DNA of 64,000 bases from Ruegeria arenilitoris (GTDB lineage: Bacteria > Pseudomonadota > Alphaproteobacteria > Rhodobacterales > Rhodobacteraceae): positions 999,501-1,063,500 of the forward strand of contig NZ_WQDA01000001.1 in assembly GCF_013032855.1 (NCBI RefSeq), written 5' to 3'. Positions within the stretch are counted from its first letter, which is position 1, and each line of letters starts with the position of its first letter. The notes below the pieces were generated by a model, which was not told where the DNA came from, ran no database searches, and worked only from the letters and a program-made list of their open reading frames with translations. The position numbers and the translations under genes are program-made. Positions 15,913 through 24,471 of this stretch are shown in pieces.

Positions 15913-17091
15913 TCAGGCCGGTTTCACGACCAGTTCGCGGGGGATGTCTGCCAAGGGTTGCCCGCCCGTCGGCGTGACGACGAAGGTTTCGGTGATGGCC
16001 AGCCCCCAATCCGGGGTCCACAGACCCGGCATCAGGTGAAAGGTCATGTTGTCCTGCAGAACGGTGCTGTCGCCGGGACGCAGGCTCATGGTGCGCTCGC
16101 CCCAATCGGGCGGATAGCTCAGGCCCACCGGATAGCCCGTGCGATTGCCTTTGACATAGCCGGCCCGGGCAAAGCTGTCATAGACGCAGGCGGCGATCTC
16201 TTCGCAGGTGGCGCCGGGGCGGGCGGCGGCCAGCGTGTTCTCGAGCGCGGTGAGAATCGCGGTTTCCGCGCGCCGGATATCGGCAGGCGGGTCGCCCAGA
16301 AACAGGCTGCGGCTGGCCGGGCAGTGATAGCGGCGGTGGCAGCCCGAGATTTCGAAATAGGTCGCCTCGCCCGGTGTCAGCGGACGGTCGTTCCAGGTGA
16401 TGTGCGAGGCCGAGGCCTCGGCCCCCGAGGGCGCGATGGGCGCGATCGCGGGATAGTCGCCCGCAAGACCCGGAAGCCCGGCGATGCCCGCCGCCTGAAC
16501 CTCGGCCACGAGCACGTTCTTGGGAACCCCGGCGCGGAACCCGTCGCGCAGCACCGCGTGCATATGCGCGGTCAGTTGCCCGGCCTTGCGCATCAAGGCG
16601 ATCTCGGCCTCGCTTTTGACCGCACGCTGCCAGTTCACCAACCCGGTCGAGTCGATCAGCGCATCCCGGCCGAACGCGGTCTCAAGAATCCGGTGGCTGG
16701 CGGCCGAGTAGTAATAATTGTCCATCTCGACACCCAAATGGGATGTCCAGCCGCGCGCGCGCAGCAGCGATGCCAGCGACTCGACCGGGTGATGGTCGGG
16801 GTGCTGCACATGCTCTTCGGGCCAGTCGTACAGGTCGGCGGGGTCCAGCCAGGTGGTTTGCGCCGCGCCGGGCTTGTCCTGCGTCCGGCCCCACCACAGG
16901 GGCGCGCCTTCGCGCGGGACGATCACCATCTGCGGGACGTAGAAGCTCCAGCCGTCATAGCCCGTCAGCCAGGCCATGTTCGACGGGTCGGCAACCAGCA
17001 GGGTCTCGACACCCCGCTGGGCCATCGCGGACCGGGTCTTGGCCAGCCGCGCCGCGTAATCTTCCGCCGAGAAGGCCAGCGCGGGCGTCAA
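15913..17091 (-). CDS. M24 family protein, ectoine hydrolase DoeA-like, without canonical metal ligands
   Basis: This 392-residue protein has the pita-bread fold plan: an N-terminal creatinase domain (SNMAWLTGYDGWSFYV) and a C-terminal domain from about residue 165. Where metal-dependent M24 peptidases keep Asp, Asp, His, Glu and Glu, it has FEISGCHRRYHCPASRS, GYPVGLSYPPDWGE and FHLMPGLW, so the usual ligands are absent. Ectoine hydrolases of the DoeA/EutD type are the closest group I recognise with this pattern. The start is TTG at 17091, in a TTGA overlap with the upstream stop and seven bases after AGGAGA. No other ectoine genes are nearby, so the substrate is uncertain. Confidence 0.75.
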   Translation of the reverse strand: MTPALAFSAEDYAARLAKTRSAMAQRGVETLLVADPSNMAWLTGYDGWSFYVPQMVIVPREGAPLWWGRTQDKPGAAQTTWLDPADLYDWPEEHVQHPDHHPVESLASLLRARGWTSHLGVEMDNYYYSAASHRILETAFGRDALIDSTGLVNWQRAVKSEAEIALMRKAGQLTAHMHAVLRDGFRAGVPKNVLVAEVQAAGIAGLPGLAGDYPAIAPIAPSGAEASASHITWNDRPLTPGEATYFEISGCHRRYHCPASRSLFLGDPPADIRRAETAILTALENTLAAARPGATCEEIAACVYDSFARAGYVKGNRTGYPVGLSYPPDWGERTMSLRPGDSTVLQDNMTFHLMPGLWTPDWGLAITETFVVTPTGGQPLADIPRELVVKPA

Positions 17092-17780
17092 AGCTCGATC
17101 TCCTGCAGGACCTCGGGCTCGATGACGGTCACGCCCGGCAGCCCGTCCGTCAGGTCCTTGGCGGATTGTTCCAGGATCGGAAAAGTCCGATAGTGGCAGG
17201 GGATCACCGTCTTGAAGTCGAAATACCGCCGGGCGGCATAGGCGGCGGCTTTCATGTCCATCGTGAAATAACCGCCCGCCGACAGGATGCCGATATCGGG
17301 TTTGTAATAGTCGCCGATCCACTCCATGTCGGCCATGATCGTGGTGTCGCCCGAGACATAGACCGTGTGACCATCGGCCGACAGGATGAAGCCCACCTCG
17401 GACCCACCGGCGCGCGGGCCATCGGGTGTGGCGAAGGTCGAGCTGTGCGAGGCCGGCACCATGTCGACCTTGACCCCGTTCAGATCGACCCGGCCGCCCT
17501 TGTTGAAGCCGATGATCTCGATCCCTTCGGCCTCGGCCCAATGCGCCATGACGTCGTATTGGCCAACCACGGGAATATTCAGGCGTTTGGCCAGCGGCAG
17601 AACGTCGGCAACGTGGTCGAAATGCGCGTGGGTCAGCAGGATATGCGTGGCGCCTTTGACGGCGGCCTCGTGCTGATCCTCGGGCAGCATCGGGTTGCCG
17701 CTGAGCCAGGGGTCGATCAGCAGGACCTGTCCTGCCGCGTGAATTCGGAAGCTGCCATGCCCCAACCAGATGATTTTCAT
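17088..17780 (-). CDS. UPF0173 metal-dependent hydrolase (metallo-beta-lactamase fold)
   Basis: This 230-residue protein has the complete metallo-beta-lactamase motif set: THAHFDHVADVLPLA near residue 50 (HxHxDH), ASHS near 110, YVSGDTTIM near 141 and an IPCHYRTFP segment near 193. It belongs to UPF0173, whose substrate is unknown. The stop overlaps the TTG start of the M24 gene, so the two hydrolases are translationally coupled and likely act together, for example on the same N-acyl or lactam-like compound. That is only an inference. Confidence 0.9.
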   Translation of the reverse strand: MKIIWLGHGSFRIHAAGQVLLIDPWLSGNPMLPEDQHEAAVKGATHILLTHAHFDHVADVLPLAKRLNIPVVGQYDVMAHWAEAEGIEIIGFNKGGRVDLNGVKVDMVPASHSSTFATPDGPRAGGSEVGFILSADGHTVYVSGDTTIMADMEWIGDYYKPDIGILSAGGYFTMDMKAAAYAARRYFDFKTVIPCHYRTFPILEQSAKDLTDGLPGVTVIEPEVLQEIEL

Positions 17781-17837
17781 GAAAGACCCTCCTGAAACCG
17801 GTTCAGGGTCAGCCTAGCATCGGCTATGTAAAAATCC

Positions 17838-18524
17838 ATGGACTGGATGCGAGAAATCGACGGCTATTGCGAGCGCCTGTCGCCGACCTATTGGGCCGAA
17901 CCCGTAAACGCCGTGACCAACGCGGCCTTTCTGCTGGCGGCATGGGTGATGTGGCGGCGGGTGCACGGGCAGGGTCTGCCCTTGGCCCGCCTGCTGGTCG
18001 CCATTCTGGCGGTGATCGGTATTGGCAGCTATCTGTTTCATACCCATGCGCAGGTCTGGGCCGCGCTGGCGGATACGACGCCGATCTTGCTGTTCATCCT
18101 GATCTATATCTTCGCGGTGAACCGGGACATCTGGCAGCTATCCACGCCGAAGGCGGCGGGGCTAACGGCCTTGTTCATTCCCTATGCGGCGCTGACCATT
18201 CCGGCGTTTCAGCTGGTTCCCGGGTTGGGCGGGTCGGCCGCCTATGCTCCGGTGCCGTTGCTGATCCTGATCTATGCGTATCTTTTGCGCGTGCGCAGGC
18301 CGCAAGTGGCTCGGGGTCTGGCGGTCGGGGCTGCGATCCTGATCGCGTCGATCACCTTCCGTGCGCTCGATGCTCCGCTTTGCGCCCGCATCCCGATGGG
18401 AACGCATTTCATGTGGCACATCCTGAACGCCACCATGCTGGGCTGGATGATCGAGGTTTATCGCCGGGCCATGACGGATGCGGTCAGTCCGGCAGACGCC
18501 GCGCCAGATAAAACCCATAGCTGA
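17838..18524 (+). CDS. Ceramidase-domain membrane protein (CREST superfamily)
   Basis: This 228-residue protein has about seven membrane spans and the alkaline-ceramidase pattern: E..NAVTNAAFLLAAW near the N-terminus, GIGSYLFHTHAQVW with a conserved Ser-x-x-x-His, ADTTPILLF with a conserved Asp, and GTHFMWHILNATMLGW with two His near the C-terminus. In eukaryotic alkaline ceramidases the Ser/His/Asp set forms a zinc site that hydrolyses ceramide amide bonds. The bacterial substrate is not established; roseobacters make amino lipids and a few sphingolipid-like species. It ends inside the convergent methyltransferase gene by 41 bases. Confidence 0.85.
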   Translation: MDWMREIDGYCERLSPTYWAEPVNAVTNAAFLLAAWVMWRRVHGQGLPLARLLVAILAVIGIGSYLFHTHAQVWAALADTTPILLFILIYIFAVNRDIWQLSTPKAAGLTALFIPYAALTIPAFQLVPGLGGSAAYAPVPLLILIYAYLLRVRRPQVARGLAVGAAILIASITFRALDAPLCARIPMGTHFMWHILNATMLGWMIEVYRRAMTDAVSPADAAPDKTHS

Positions 18525-19242
18525 CAAAGTCGGAATAGGTTTCATACAATGCGATCTCGGCCTGTTCGGAATCGACAAGCGCCTTGGCCTGCTCGGAATG
18601 GCCATGCCGGTCGAGGAAGGCAGGGAAGCTGCCTTGAAGGGGGAGGTAGTAGTTCTCCATCCAGCAGTCGGTGCCCAGCGGGAAATAGCCGACTGGTTCA
18701 TAGCCAGCGGTCTCGATCTGGCGGATCTTCTGTCCGGCGGTCGCAACTTCGGGATAGGCGGCATCCCAGTGCCTTGTCAGCGGTTCGGGGCGTCGATCGG
18801 TCAGCCAGGTCAGCTCGGACACAGCTAGGACCCCGCCGGGTTTCAGGAACCGACGCCAGGCGTTCAGGCCGTTCTCGAACCCCATGTTGTAGATCGCGCC
18901 TTCCGACCAGATCACGTCAAGGCTGGCATCGTCGAAGGGCAGGTCCTCCATCGACGCCTCAAGCGTCTGAACCCGGGCCGCCAGACCCGAGTCCTGTGCA
19001 CGCCTGTTTAACTCGGCCAGAAACTCCGGCAGGAAATCCACTGCCGTCACCGATGCGCCGAGATGGCGCGCAAGGCAGAAGGCCGCGGCTCCGGTGCCGC
19101 AGCCAATGTCGGCGATCTTCAATCCGGGATCGGCTTGTACGCCCGCCAGCGTCAGCGCCAGTTGCGTTGCCGCGTCGCTGCCGGGGCCTTGCCGATCGTT
19201 GGGCAGGTGCAGGTCGATCAACAGCTGCATGTCATCGGTCAT
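18484..19242 (-). CDS. Class I SAM-dependent methyltransferase
   Basis: This 252-residue protein has a methyltransferase motif I (IADIGCGTGAAAFCLA) near residue 43, an acidic motif (VTAVDFLPEFLAEL), DVIWSEGAIYNMGF as motif IV and LKPGGVLAVSE as motif V. The substrate is unknown; a Cys/Tyr-rich C-terminal region (MENYYLPLQGS) is compatible with a small-molecule methyltransferase. Its 3' end overlaps the convergent ceramidase-like gene; the DUF4202 gene begins upstream... it is separated by only six bases from the DUF4202 stop, so these two minus-strand genes are probably co-transcribed. Confidence 0.88.
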   Translation of the reverse strand: MTDDMQLLIDLHLPNDRQGPGSDAATQLALTLAGVQADPGLKIADIGCGTGAAAFCLARHLGASVTAVDFLPEFLAELNRRAQDSGLAARVQTLEASMEDLPFDDASLDVIWSEGAIYNMGFENGLNAWRRFLKPGGVLAVSELTWLTDRRPEPLTRHWDAAYPEVATAGQKIRQIETAGYEPVGYFPLGTDCWMENYYLPLQGSFPAFLDRHGHSEQAKALVDSEQAEIALYETYSDFVSYGFYLARRLPD

Positions 19243-19248
19243 GACCCG

Positions 19249-19812
19249 TCAATCCTTGAAGGCGCTGGCCAAGTCTTCGGGTAGGTCGAACTCGTCCAGC
19301 ACGCGTCGGCGCGCCTCGGCCGACATCTTGCGGGCGGTCTTTTCGACGATGCGCTGGATCTTTTCGTCCGAGTGTTTCGTGGCGAAGGGCGCAAAATACC
19401 ATTTCAAAAAGACAAAGCAGATCACGTCCTCCAGCGCCTGAACGTCGCCGTCGCGCTTGATGCCCTGTTTGCGCAACATGCGACGGGCGGCGTCGATCTC
19501 GGCCTGATCGTAACCGGCCTCGGACATCAGCTCGGCCACGACCTGCGCGTGATGCTCGGCCTGGGCCTTGCGCCAGGCCAGATAACCCGCGCGCCCTTCA
19601 GGGTATTCCGAGCGGGCCAGCTTCCAGCGCTCGACATGCTGGCCGCGGGCGGCGATCTGCAACGGCTCGGAGGCGTCGGGGAACAGTCGATCCAACTCAG
19701 CGCTCATCCGTTCGCCATAAAGCAGCGCAGCGGGGCGGCCGTCTTCCTGGGTGAGATCGGCCGAATTGGCCGTATCAATTGCATCCAGAACCTTCTGCTT
19801 GCGCTCTGTCAT
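19249..19812 (-). CDS. DUF4202 family protein
   Basis: This 187-residue protein matches the DUF4202 pattern: KVLDAIDTANSAD at the start, GERMSAELDRLFPDAS, an ARGQHVERWKLARSEYPEGR segment with conserved His and Arg, and QALEDVICFVFLKWYF near the end. The family is probably an HD-like or metal-binding helical fold but its function is unknown. I chose ATG 19812, which has AGGAGA eight bases upstream, instead of farther upstream in-frame codons. It precedes the methyltransferase gene by six bases. Confidence 0.83.
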   Translation of the reverse strand: MTERKQKVLDAIDTANSADLTQEDGRPAALLYGERMSAELDRLFPDASEPLQIAARGQHVERWKLARSEYPEGRAGYLAWRKAQAEHHAQVVAELMSEAGYDQAEIDAARRMLRKQGIKRDGDVQALEDVICFVFLKWYFAPFATKHSDEKIQRIVEKTARKMSAEARRRVLDEFDLPEDLASAFKD

Positions 19813-19905
19813 GGCATCTCCTGCTTTGGCAACGGCACCTCGGGACATTCGGTCATGCTGACCTGAAACTCTTGAGTGAATGAACGATAGAGCACCGTGC
19901 TTCAA

Positions 19906-19941
19906 CAAAAAAGCGCCGACCCATTCAGGGCCGGCGGCGCC
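19906..19941 (-). terminator. Rho-independent terminator for the small exported protein gene
   Basis: Read on the minus strand, an imperfect GC stem (GGCGCC...GGCGC arms around ATTCA's complement) ends in a run of six T. It lies about 70 bases downstream of the stop at 20014, in the right orientation to end that transcript. One side of the stem has extra unpaired bases. Confidence 0.55.
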
Positions 19942-20013
19942 ACGAGGGCAGGTGCAGGATCGGGGCGGAAAAAGGGGGGAGAACCGGCCCGATCCAACAG
20001 GGAAGCGGTAGGG

Positions 20014-20175
20014 TTAGTTGCGGAGCGAAGATTTCTCCTGGCTCACCTGGTCCGAGGGGTGCTGATCGGGGAAGGTCAGCGTCGGTGTCAGGTCGCCCAT
20101 GGGAATCCCCAGCGCGAGCGCCGGTGCGGCAGCGGTTGTCAGAACAACGGACACAGCAATCAACATGCGTTTCAT
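20014..20175 (-). CDS. Small exported protein, 53 residues
   Basis: The frame encodes MKRMLIAVSVVLTTAAAPALA, a clear secretion signal ending in an Ala-x-Ala site, then about 32 mature residues (GIPMGDLTPTLTFPDQ...). I recognise no family. A GGAG ribosome site lies seven bases before ATG 20175; the frame extends upstream to 20238, but that would bury the signal sequence. The gene has its own terminator, and its promoter region faces gatC. Presumably a small periplasmic or secreted protein. Confidence 0.65.
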   Translation of the reverse strand: MKRMLIAVSVVLTTAAAPALALGIPMGDLTPTLTFPDQHPSDQVSQEKSSLRN

Positions 20176-20402
20176 GATTATTCTCCGGACTGAACTGTTT
20201 CGTTCAGTACATAAAGTAACTTTTTGCGCCGGCTTCAATCGTCAAAGTGAACTAATCCGTTTACTTTTTTGCATAGCGGGTATTCAAAATTGTTTGGCTT
20301 GGCGGCAACCGCGTGGACTTTGGACAAATCGCTGTGGCTCAGTGGTCTTGCGACTGCTGCATCAGACGGGTAAATGCCCCTGTAACGCATATGAGGTTTC
20401 CC

Positions 20403-20690
20403 ATGTCGATTGACCAAAGCACCGCCGCCAAGGTGGCCAAACTGGCCCGGATCAAGGTCGAGGATGACGCGTTGCCCGCGCTGGCCTCGGAATTCAACAC
20501 GATCCTGGGGTTCATCGAACAGCTGAACGAAGTTGACGTCGAAGGGGTCGAGCCGATGGTCTCGGTGACCCCGATGCGGCTGAAGCGGCGCGAGGACGTG
20601 GTGACCGACGGGAATATGCAGGACAAGATCCTGTCGAACGCCCCCGACGCGCGCGAGGGCTTTTTCGCGGTTCCCAAGGTGGTGGAGTAA
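20403..20690 (+). CDS. gatC: Aspartyl/glutamyl-tRNA amidotransferase subunit C
   Basis: This 95-residue protein has the GatC hallmarks: STAAKVAKLARIKV at the start, EFNTILGFIEQLNEVDVEGVEPM in the middle and LREDxV-like KRREDVV followed by ILSNAPDAREGFFAVPKVVE. GatC stabilises the GatCAB enzyme that converts Glu-tRNA(Gln) and Asp-tRNA(Asn) into the correctly charged forms. I chose ATG 20403 with GAGG upstream, because the longer frame adds no family sequence. It precedes gatA by three bases; gatB is not in the window. Confidence 0.96.
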   Translation: MSIDQSTAAKVAKLARIKVEDDALPALASEFNTILGFIEQLNEVDVEGVEPMVSVTPMRLKRREDVVTDGNMQDKILSNAPDAREGFFAVPKVVE

Positions 20691-20693
20691 GAC

Positions 20694-22181
20694 ATGTCCG
20701 ATCTGAACAAACTGAGCCTTGCCGAGGCCCGCGATGCCCTGCGCAACGGAGATGTGACCTCGGTCGAGCTGACCGAGGCCTGCCTGAAGGCGATCGACGC
20801 AGCCGATGTCTTGAATGCTTTCGTGCACAAGACCCCGGAAATCGCGCTGGAGCGTGCGAAGGCCGCAGACGAGCGCATCAAGGCGGGCGACGCGCCTGCC
20901 ATGTGTGGCCTGCCGATCGGCATCAAGGATCTGTTCTGCACCAAGGGCGTGCCCTCGCAAGCTGCGTCCAAGATTCTGGACGGGTTCAAGCCCGAATACG
21001 AATCCACCGTCTCGCAGCAATTGGCCGATGCGGGCGCGGTGATGCTGGGCAAGCTGAACATGGACGAGTTCGCCATGGGTTCGTCCAACGAAACCTCGGT
21101 CTATGGCAATGCGGTGAACCCTTGGCGGCGCGGCAATGATGACGCGCAGCTGACCCCGGGCGGTTCTTCGGGTGGTTCGGCGTCTGCCGTCGCAGCCGAT
21201 CTGTGCCTGGCAGCGACCGGAACCGACACCGGTGGCTCGATCCGTCAGCCCGCCGCCTTTACCGGAATCACCGGCATCAAGCCGACCTATGGCCGTTGCT
21301 CGCGCTGGGGCATCGTGGCCTTTGCGTCCTCGCTGGATCAGGCCGGCCCGATGACCAAGAACGTTCGTGACGCCGCCATCATGCTCGAGGCGATGTGCGG
21401 GCATGACCCCAAGGATTCGACCAGCGCCGATCTGCCGGTGCCGAATTTCGAGGCGATGCTGACCGGCGATATCAAGGGCAAGAAGATCGGTATCCCCAAG
21501 GAATACCGGATGGACGGAATGCCCGCCGAGATCGAAAAGCTGTGGGCGGATGGCGCCGAAATGCTGCGTGATGCCGGGGCCGAGATCGTCGACATCTCGC
21601 TGCCGCACACCAAATACGCGTTGCCGGCCTACTATGTAATCGCGCCGGCCGAGGCGTCGTCGAACCTGGCGCGCTATGACGGCGTGCGCTATGGCCGCCG
21701 TGCGCAATTGGCGCAGGGCGACGGCATCACCGAGATGTATGAAAAAACCCGCGCCGAGGGCTTTGGCCACGAGGTGCAGCGCCGCGTCATGGTCGGCACT
21801 TACGTGCTGTCAGCTGGTTTCTATGACGCCTACTACAACCGCGCGCGCAAGGTGCGGACCCTGATCAAGAAAGACTTCGAGGATGTCTTTGCCGCAGGTG
21901 TCGATGCGATCCTGACACCGGCGACACCTTCGGCGGCGTTCGGTCTGGGCGAAATGACCGAGGCCGACCCGGTGCAGATGTATCTGAACGACGTGTTCAC
22001 CGTGACCGTCAACCTCGCGGGTCTTCCGGGCATCTCGGTTCCCGCCGGTCTTGACGGGCAGGGCTTGCCGCTGGGGCTGCAGTTGATCGGTCGTCCGTGG
22101 GAAGAAGGTGACCTTCTGAATACCGCCTACGCGCTTGAGAATGCCGCCGGGTTTGTGGCCAAGCCGGGCAAATGGTGGTAA
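20694..22181 (+). CDS. gatA: Aspartyl/glutamyl-tRNA amidotransferase subunit A
   Basis: This 495-residue amidase carries the complete amidase-signature triad: Lys in [10 protein letters not shown], the cis-Ser region in [17 protein letters not shown], and the nucleophilic Ser in [15 protein letters not shown]. It hydrolyses glutamine and channels ammonia to the GatB active site for transamidation of misacylated tRNA. It is in one operon with gatC. The length is typical. Confidence 0.97.
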   Translation: MSDLNKLSLAEARDALRNGDVTSVELTEACLKAIDAADVLNAFVHKTPEIALERAKAADERIKAGDAPAMCGLPIGIKDLFCTKGVPSQAASKILDGFKPEYESTVSQQLADAGAVMLGKLNMDEFAMGSSNETSVYGNAVNPWRRGNDDAQLTPGGSSGGSASAVAADLCLAATGTDTGGSIRQPAAFTGITGIKPTYGRCSRWGIVAFASSLDQAGPMTKNVRDAAIMLEAMCGHDPKDSTSADLPVPNFEAMLTGDIKGKKIGIPKEYRMDGMPAEIEKLWADGAEMLRDAGAEIVDISLPHTKYALPAYYVIAPAEASSNLARYDGVRYGRRAQLAQGDGITEMYEKTRAEGFGHEVQRRVMVGTYVLSAGFYDAYYNRARKVRTLIKKDFEDVFAAGVDAILTPATPSAAFGLGEMTEADPVQMYLNDVFTVTVNLAGLPGISVPAGLDGQGLPLGLQLIGRPWEEGDLLNTAYALENAAGFVAKPGKWW

Positions 22182-22221
22182 CCCTCAGGCAGCGGTAACA
22201 ACGCGAGGACGAAGCGGTTCC

Positions 22222-22920
22222 ATGCGCAAAATGCTTCTCATTCCGGCCTTCGGGTTTGTCGCGGCTTGCGATACCGTGGCACCAGTCACGGACTCCGGCT
22301 TCAATACGCCGCAGTATCAGGCCGAACGCGAGGCGCAGCTGGCCGGGCAGGGCGCAGCAGGCAACCCGCTGCTGCCGCCGCCGGCCATTTCGCAGGAGCA
22401 GTTGACTGCCGAAGCCGGTCCCGCCCCCTTCACGACGGGCGACAGCGCCACGGACATTGCCAACCAGACCGCGGCTGCATTGGCGAGCACATCGGCGCAG
22501 CCGACTGCACCGGTGGCCGTAAGCTCAAACGGCATTTCGAACGAGCAGGATTTCGCAGCGGTTTCAAGCAGCCGCAGCATCCAGGATGATGCCGCGCTGA
22601 TTCAGCAGAACCGTCAGACATACGAGGTTGTCGCGCCGACGGCGGTTCCTCAGCGCGGGTCGGACGGACAGCCCAATATCGTCCAATATGCTCTGACTAC
22701 GACCAATCCAGTTGGAACACAGCTCTACAGCCGAGCCGGGTTCAATTTGCAGGCCAAGGCACAACGCAACTGCGCAGGCTACGCATCGCCCGACCAGGCC
22801 CAGATCGATTTCCTGGCCAATGGTGGCCCCCAGCGCGACCGCAAGGGCCTGGACCCGGATGGCGACGGATTTGCCTGCGGCTGGGACCCCAGCCCGTTCC
22901 GCAGTGCCGTCGGCAACTGA
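22222..22920 (+). CDS. Lipoprotein with C-terminal Excalibur-like calcium-binding motif
   Basis: This 232-residue protein has a lipoprotein signal (LLIPAFGFVAAC, Cys near residue 17), a long low-complexity Ala/Thr/Pro/Gln region, and a C-terminal motif RNCAGYASPDQAQIDFLANG then DPDGDGFACGWDP, which matches the Excalibur-type DxDxDG-x-x-C pattern. ATG 22222 follows a GAGG-like site in GCGAGGACGAAG. The last 17 bases overlap the GTG start of the amidase gene, so the two are coupled. A role in the cell envelope with the amidase is likely but not shown. Confidence 0.78.
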   Translation: MRKMLLIPAFGFVAACDTVAPVTDSGFNTPQYQAEREAQLAGQGAAGNPLLPPPAISQEQLTAEAGPAPFTTGDSATDIANQTAAALASTSAQPTAPVAVSSNGISNEQDFAAVSSSRSIQDDAALIQQNRQTYEVVAPTAVPQRGSDGQPNIVQYALTTTNPVGTQLYSRAGFNLQAKAQRNCAGYASPDQAQIDFLANGGPQRDRKGLDPDGDGFACGWDPSPFRSAVGN

Positions 22921-23626
22921 ACTCTCGCCGATCTGGCACCCATCCCCCAATTTCGGCCCCCGCCGGGATGGGTTGAAGCCGTCGCTGGTGGTGCTTCACT
23001 ACACCGCGATGAACGGCGCTCAAGCCGCGCTGGAGCGTTTGTGCGACCCGGACTCCGAGGTATCGGCCCACTATCTGATCGGCTGCGACGGAACGCTCTG
23101 GCAGATGGTCCGTGAGGAAGATCGCGCCTGGCACGCCGGTGCAGGTGCATGGCGGGGGTTCAGCGACATCAATTCCCGCTCCATCGGGATCGAACTCGAC
23201 AATCGCGGCGATCATCCTTTCTCCGAACCGCAGATGGCGGTGCTGGAAAACCTGCTTTCACATCTGCAAGAGCGGTTGGGGATCAAGCCCTCGAACGTTA
23301 TCGCCCATTCGGACATGGCCCCCGAGCGAAAGTTTGATCCCGGTCCCAAGTTTGATTGGGATCGTCTCGCGCACCAGAAACTGGCGGCCGGGCCGGCCGT
23401 TCTGAAGGGTATATACCTTGAAGAAATGCAGCCAGACGACGAATACTTTGCATTGGTTGCGATGAGGGCCGGGTATCCCAAAGCCCCTATAGCTGATCTG
23501 CTGAAAGCGTTCCGAAGCCGGTTTGCCCCGTGGCGGCGCGGGCCCCTGTCCAAGAAGGATATGGGCGACATCGAACGACTGGCTGCCTTGATGGAACACC
23601 TTGACGGTATTCGGGTGGACGTTTAA
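22904..23626 (+). CDS. N-acetylmuramoyl-L-alanine amidase, AmpD/amidase_2 family
   Basis: This 240-residue enzyme has LVVLHYTAM with the first zinc His, the SAHYLIGCDGTLWQMV strand, and IAHSDMAPERKFDPGPKFDW with the second His and the Asp ligand, matching AmpD. Such enzymes cleave the muramoyl-alanine bond of anhydro-muropeptides (cytoplasmic AmpD, recycling) or of peptidoglycan. No signal peptide is visible, so recycling is favoured. The start is GTG 22904, overlapping the lipoprotein gene by 17 bases; upstream frame is open but lacks family sequence. The C-terminal third is longer than in E. coli AmpD. Confidence 0.9.
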   Translation: MPSATELSPIWHPSPNFGPRRDGLKPSLVVLHYTAMNGAQAALERLCDPDSEVSAHYLIGCDGTLWQMVREEDRAWHAGAGAWRGFSDINSRSIGIELDNRGDHPFSEPQMAVLENLLSHLQERLGIKPSNVIAHSDMAPERKFDPGPKFDWDRLAHQKLAAGPAVLKGIYLEEMQPDDEYFALVAMRAGYPKAPIADLLKAFRSRFAPWRRGPLSKKDMGDIERLAALMEHLDGIRVDV

Positions 23627-23636
23627 CCCGGCAACC

Positions 23637-24053
23637 GCGCGGAGGGCCGGATGGCCGCTGGGGCTCAGGCCCGAGAGGAAAGTCCGGACTCCACAAGGCA
23701 ACGGTGCCGGGTAACGCCCGGGCGGGGAAACCCGACGGAAAGCGCCACAGAAAACAGACCGCCATGACGGATCGGAGGTTCGCCTCTGGCACATCATGGC
23801 AAGGGTGAAACGGTGGAGTAAGAGCCCACCGCGCCGCTGGCAACAGCGGCGGCACGGCAAGCCCCACCGGGAGCAATGCCGAATAGGGTCCCCGCGCGGG
23901 CCGGTCGGCGTCAGCCGATACCGCCGCTAGGCTCGCCTTGGCCGAGAGGGACCGGGTTGGCAGCTCGAGCCGCGCAGCAATGCTCGGCCTAGAGGAATGG
24001 TCATCGAAGGGGGCAACCCCGGAACAGGATCCGGCTTACAGGCCCTCCGCGCG
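23637..24053 (+). ncRNA. rnpB: RNase P RNA, type A
   Basis: The region holds the signature GAGGAAAGTCCGGACTCC near 23680-23697 and the late conserved ACAGGATCCGGCTTAC near 24025-24040. The two ends pair: GCGCGGAGGGCC at the 5' end matches GGCCCTCCGCGC at the 3' end, forming helix P1. The RNA is the catalytic part of RNase P, which matures tRNA 5' ends. It begins 11 bases after the amidase stop. Limits were set by the P1 pairing and may be off by a few bases. Confidence 0.96.
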
Positions 24054-24061
24054 TATTTTCT

Positions 24062-24394
24062 TCATCCTCCGGGCGGCGTGTAGGCCGCGACCAGTTTCGC
24101 GGCTTTCTCGGTGATGGCAACAAATTCGTCGGCCGACCAGGCCCGAACCGTCTCGACCCGCGAAACCGCCCCCGAAGCCGCAACGGCCATACCGACTGCC
24201 ACGGCATCCGTTCCGTCCGGAGTTTCGCTGATGACCACCACGTCATTGCTTCCGGTCGTCACGTAGAAGGCCAGCAGTTTGCCGCCAACCTTCTCCAGCA
24301 GCGCCGACACCGGCCCGGTGCGGTTTTCCGGTTTCTTCAGCATCCCTTTGACACCGGCGTTGGAATAAGAGGCATAGGTGATGAAGACAGGCAT
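24062..24394 (-). CDS. GYD domain protein
   Basis: This 110-residue protein matches the GYD domain family (small alpha/beta dimer fold related to ferredoxin-like): MPVFITYASYSNAGVKG, then EKVGGKLLAFYVTTGSNDVVVISE and a final VETVRAWSADEFVAI block. The GYD motif is replaced by SND here. The function is unknown. A strong GAGGAGA lies before ATG 24394. The longer frame through this region is not supported. It follows the DUF2182 gene by 77 bases and ends eight bases from the rnpB 3' end. Confidence 0.85.
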   Translation of the reverse strand: MPVFITYASYSNAGVKGMLKKPENRTGPVSALLEKVGGKLLAFYVTTGSNDVVVISETPDGTDAVAVGMAVAASGAVSRVETVRAWSADEFVAITEKAAKLVAAYTPPGG

Positions 24395-24471
24395 GACGAT
24401 CTCCTCGTGAACGAAATGTGCAGAGCGCTCCAATTGGCCGGCTCCTTGGCCCGGAAGACAGGCTTGCCGCA

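Noticed and set aside
15655-17193. A 512-codon plus-strand frame overlapping tadA, the M24 gene and UPF0173
   Set aside because: It runs antisense to two recognised hydrolases and shows only low-complexity, Arg-rich sequence without a motif.
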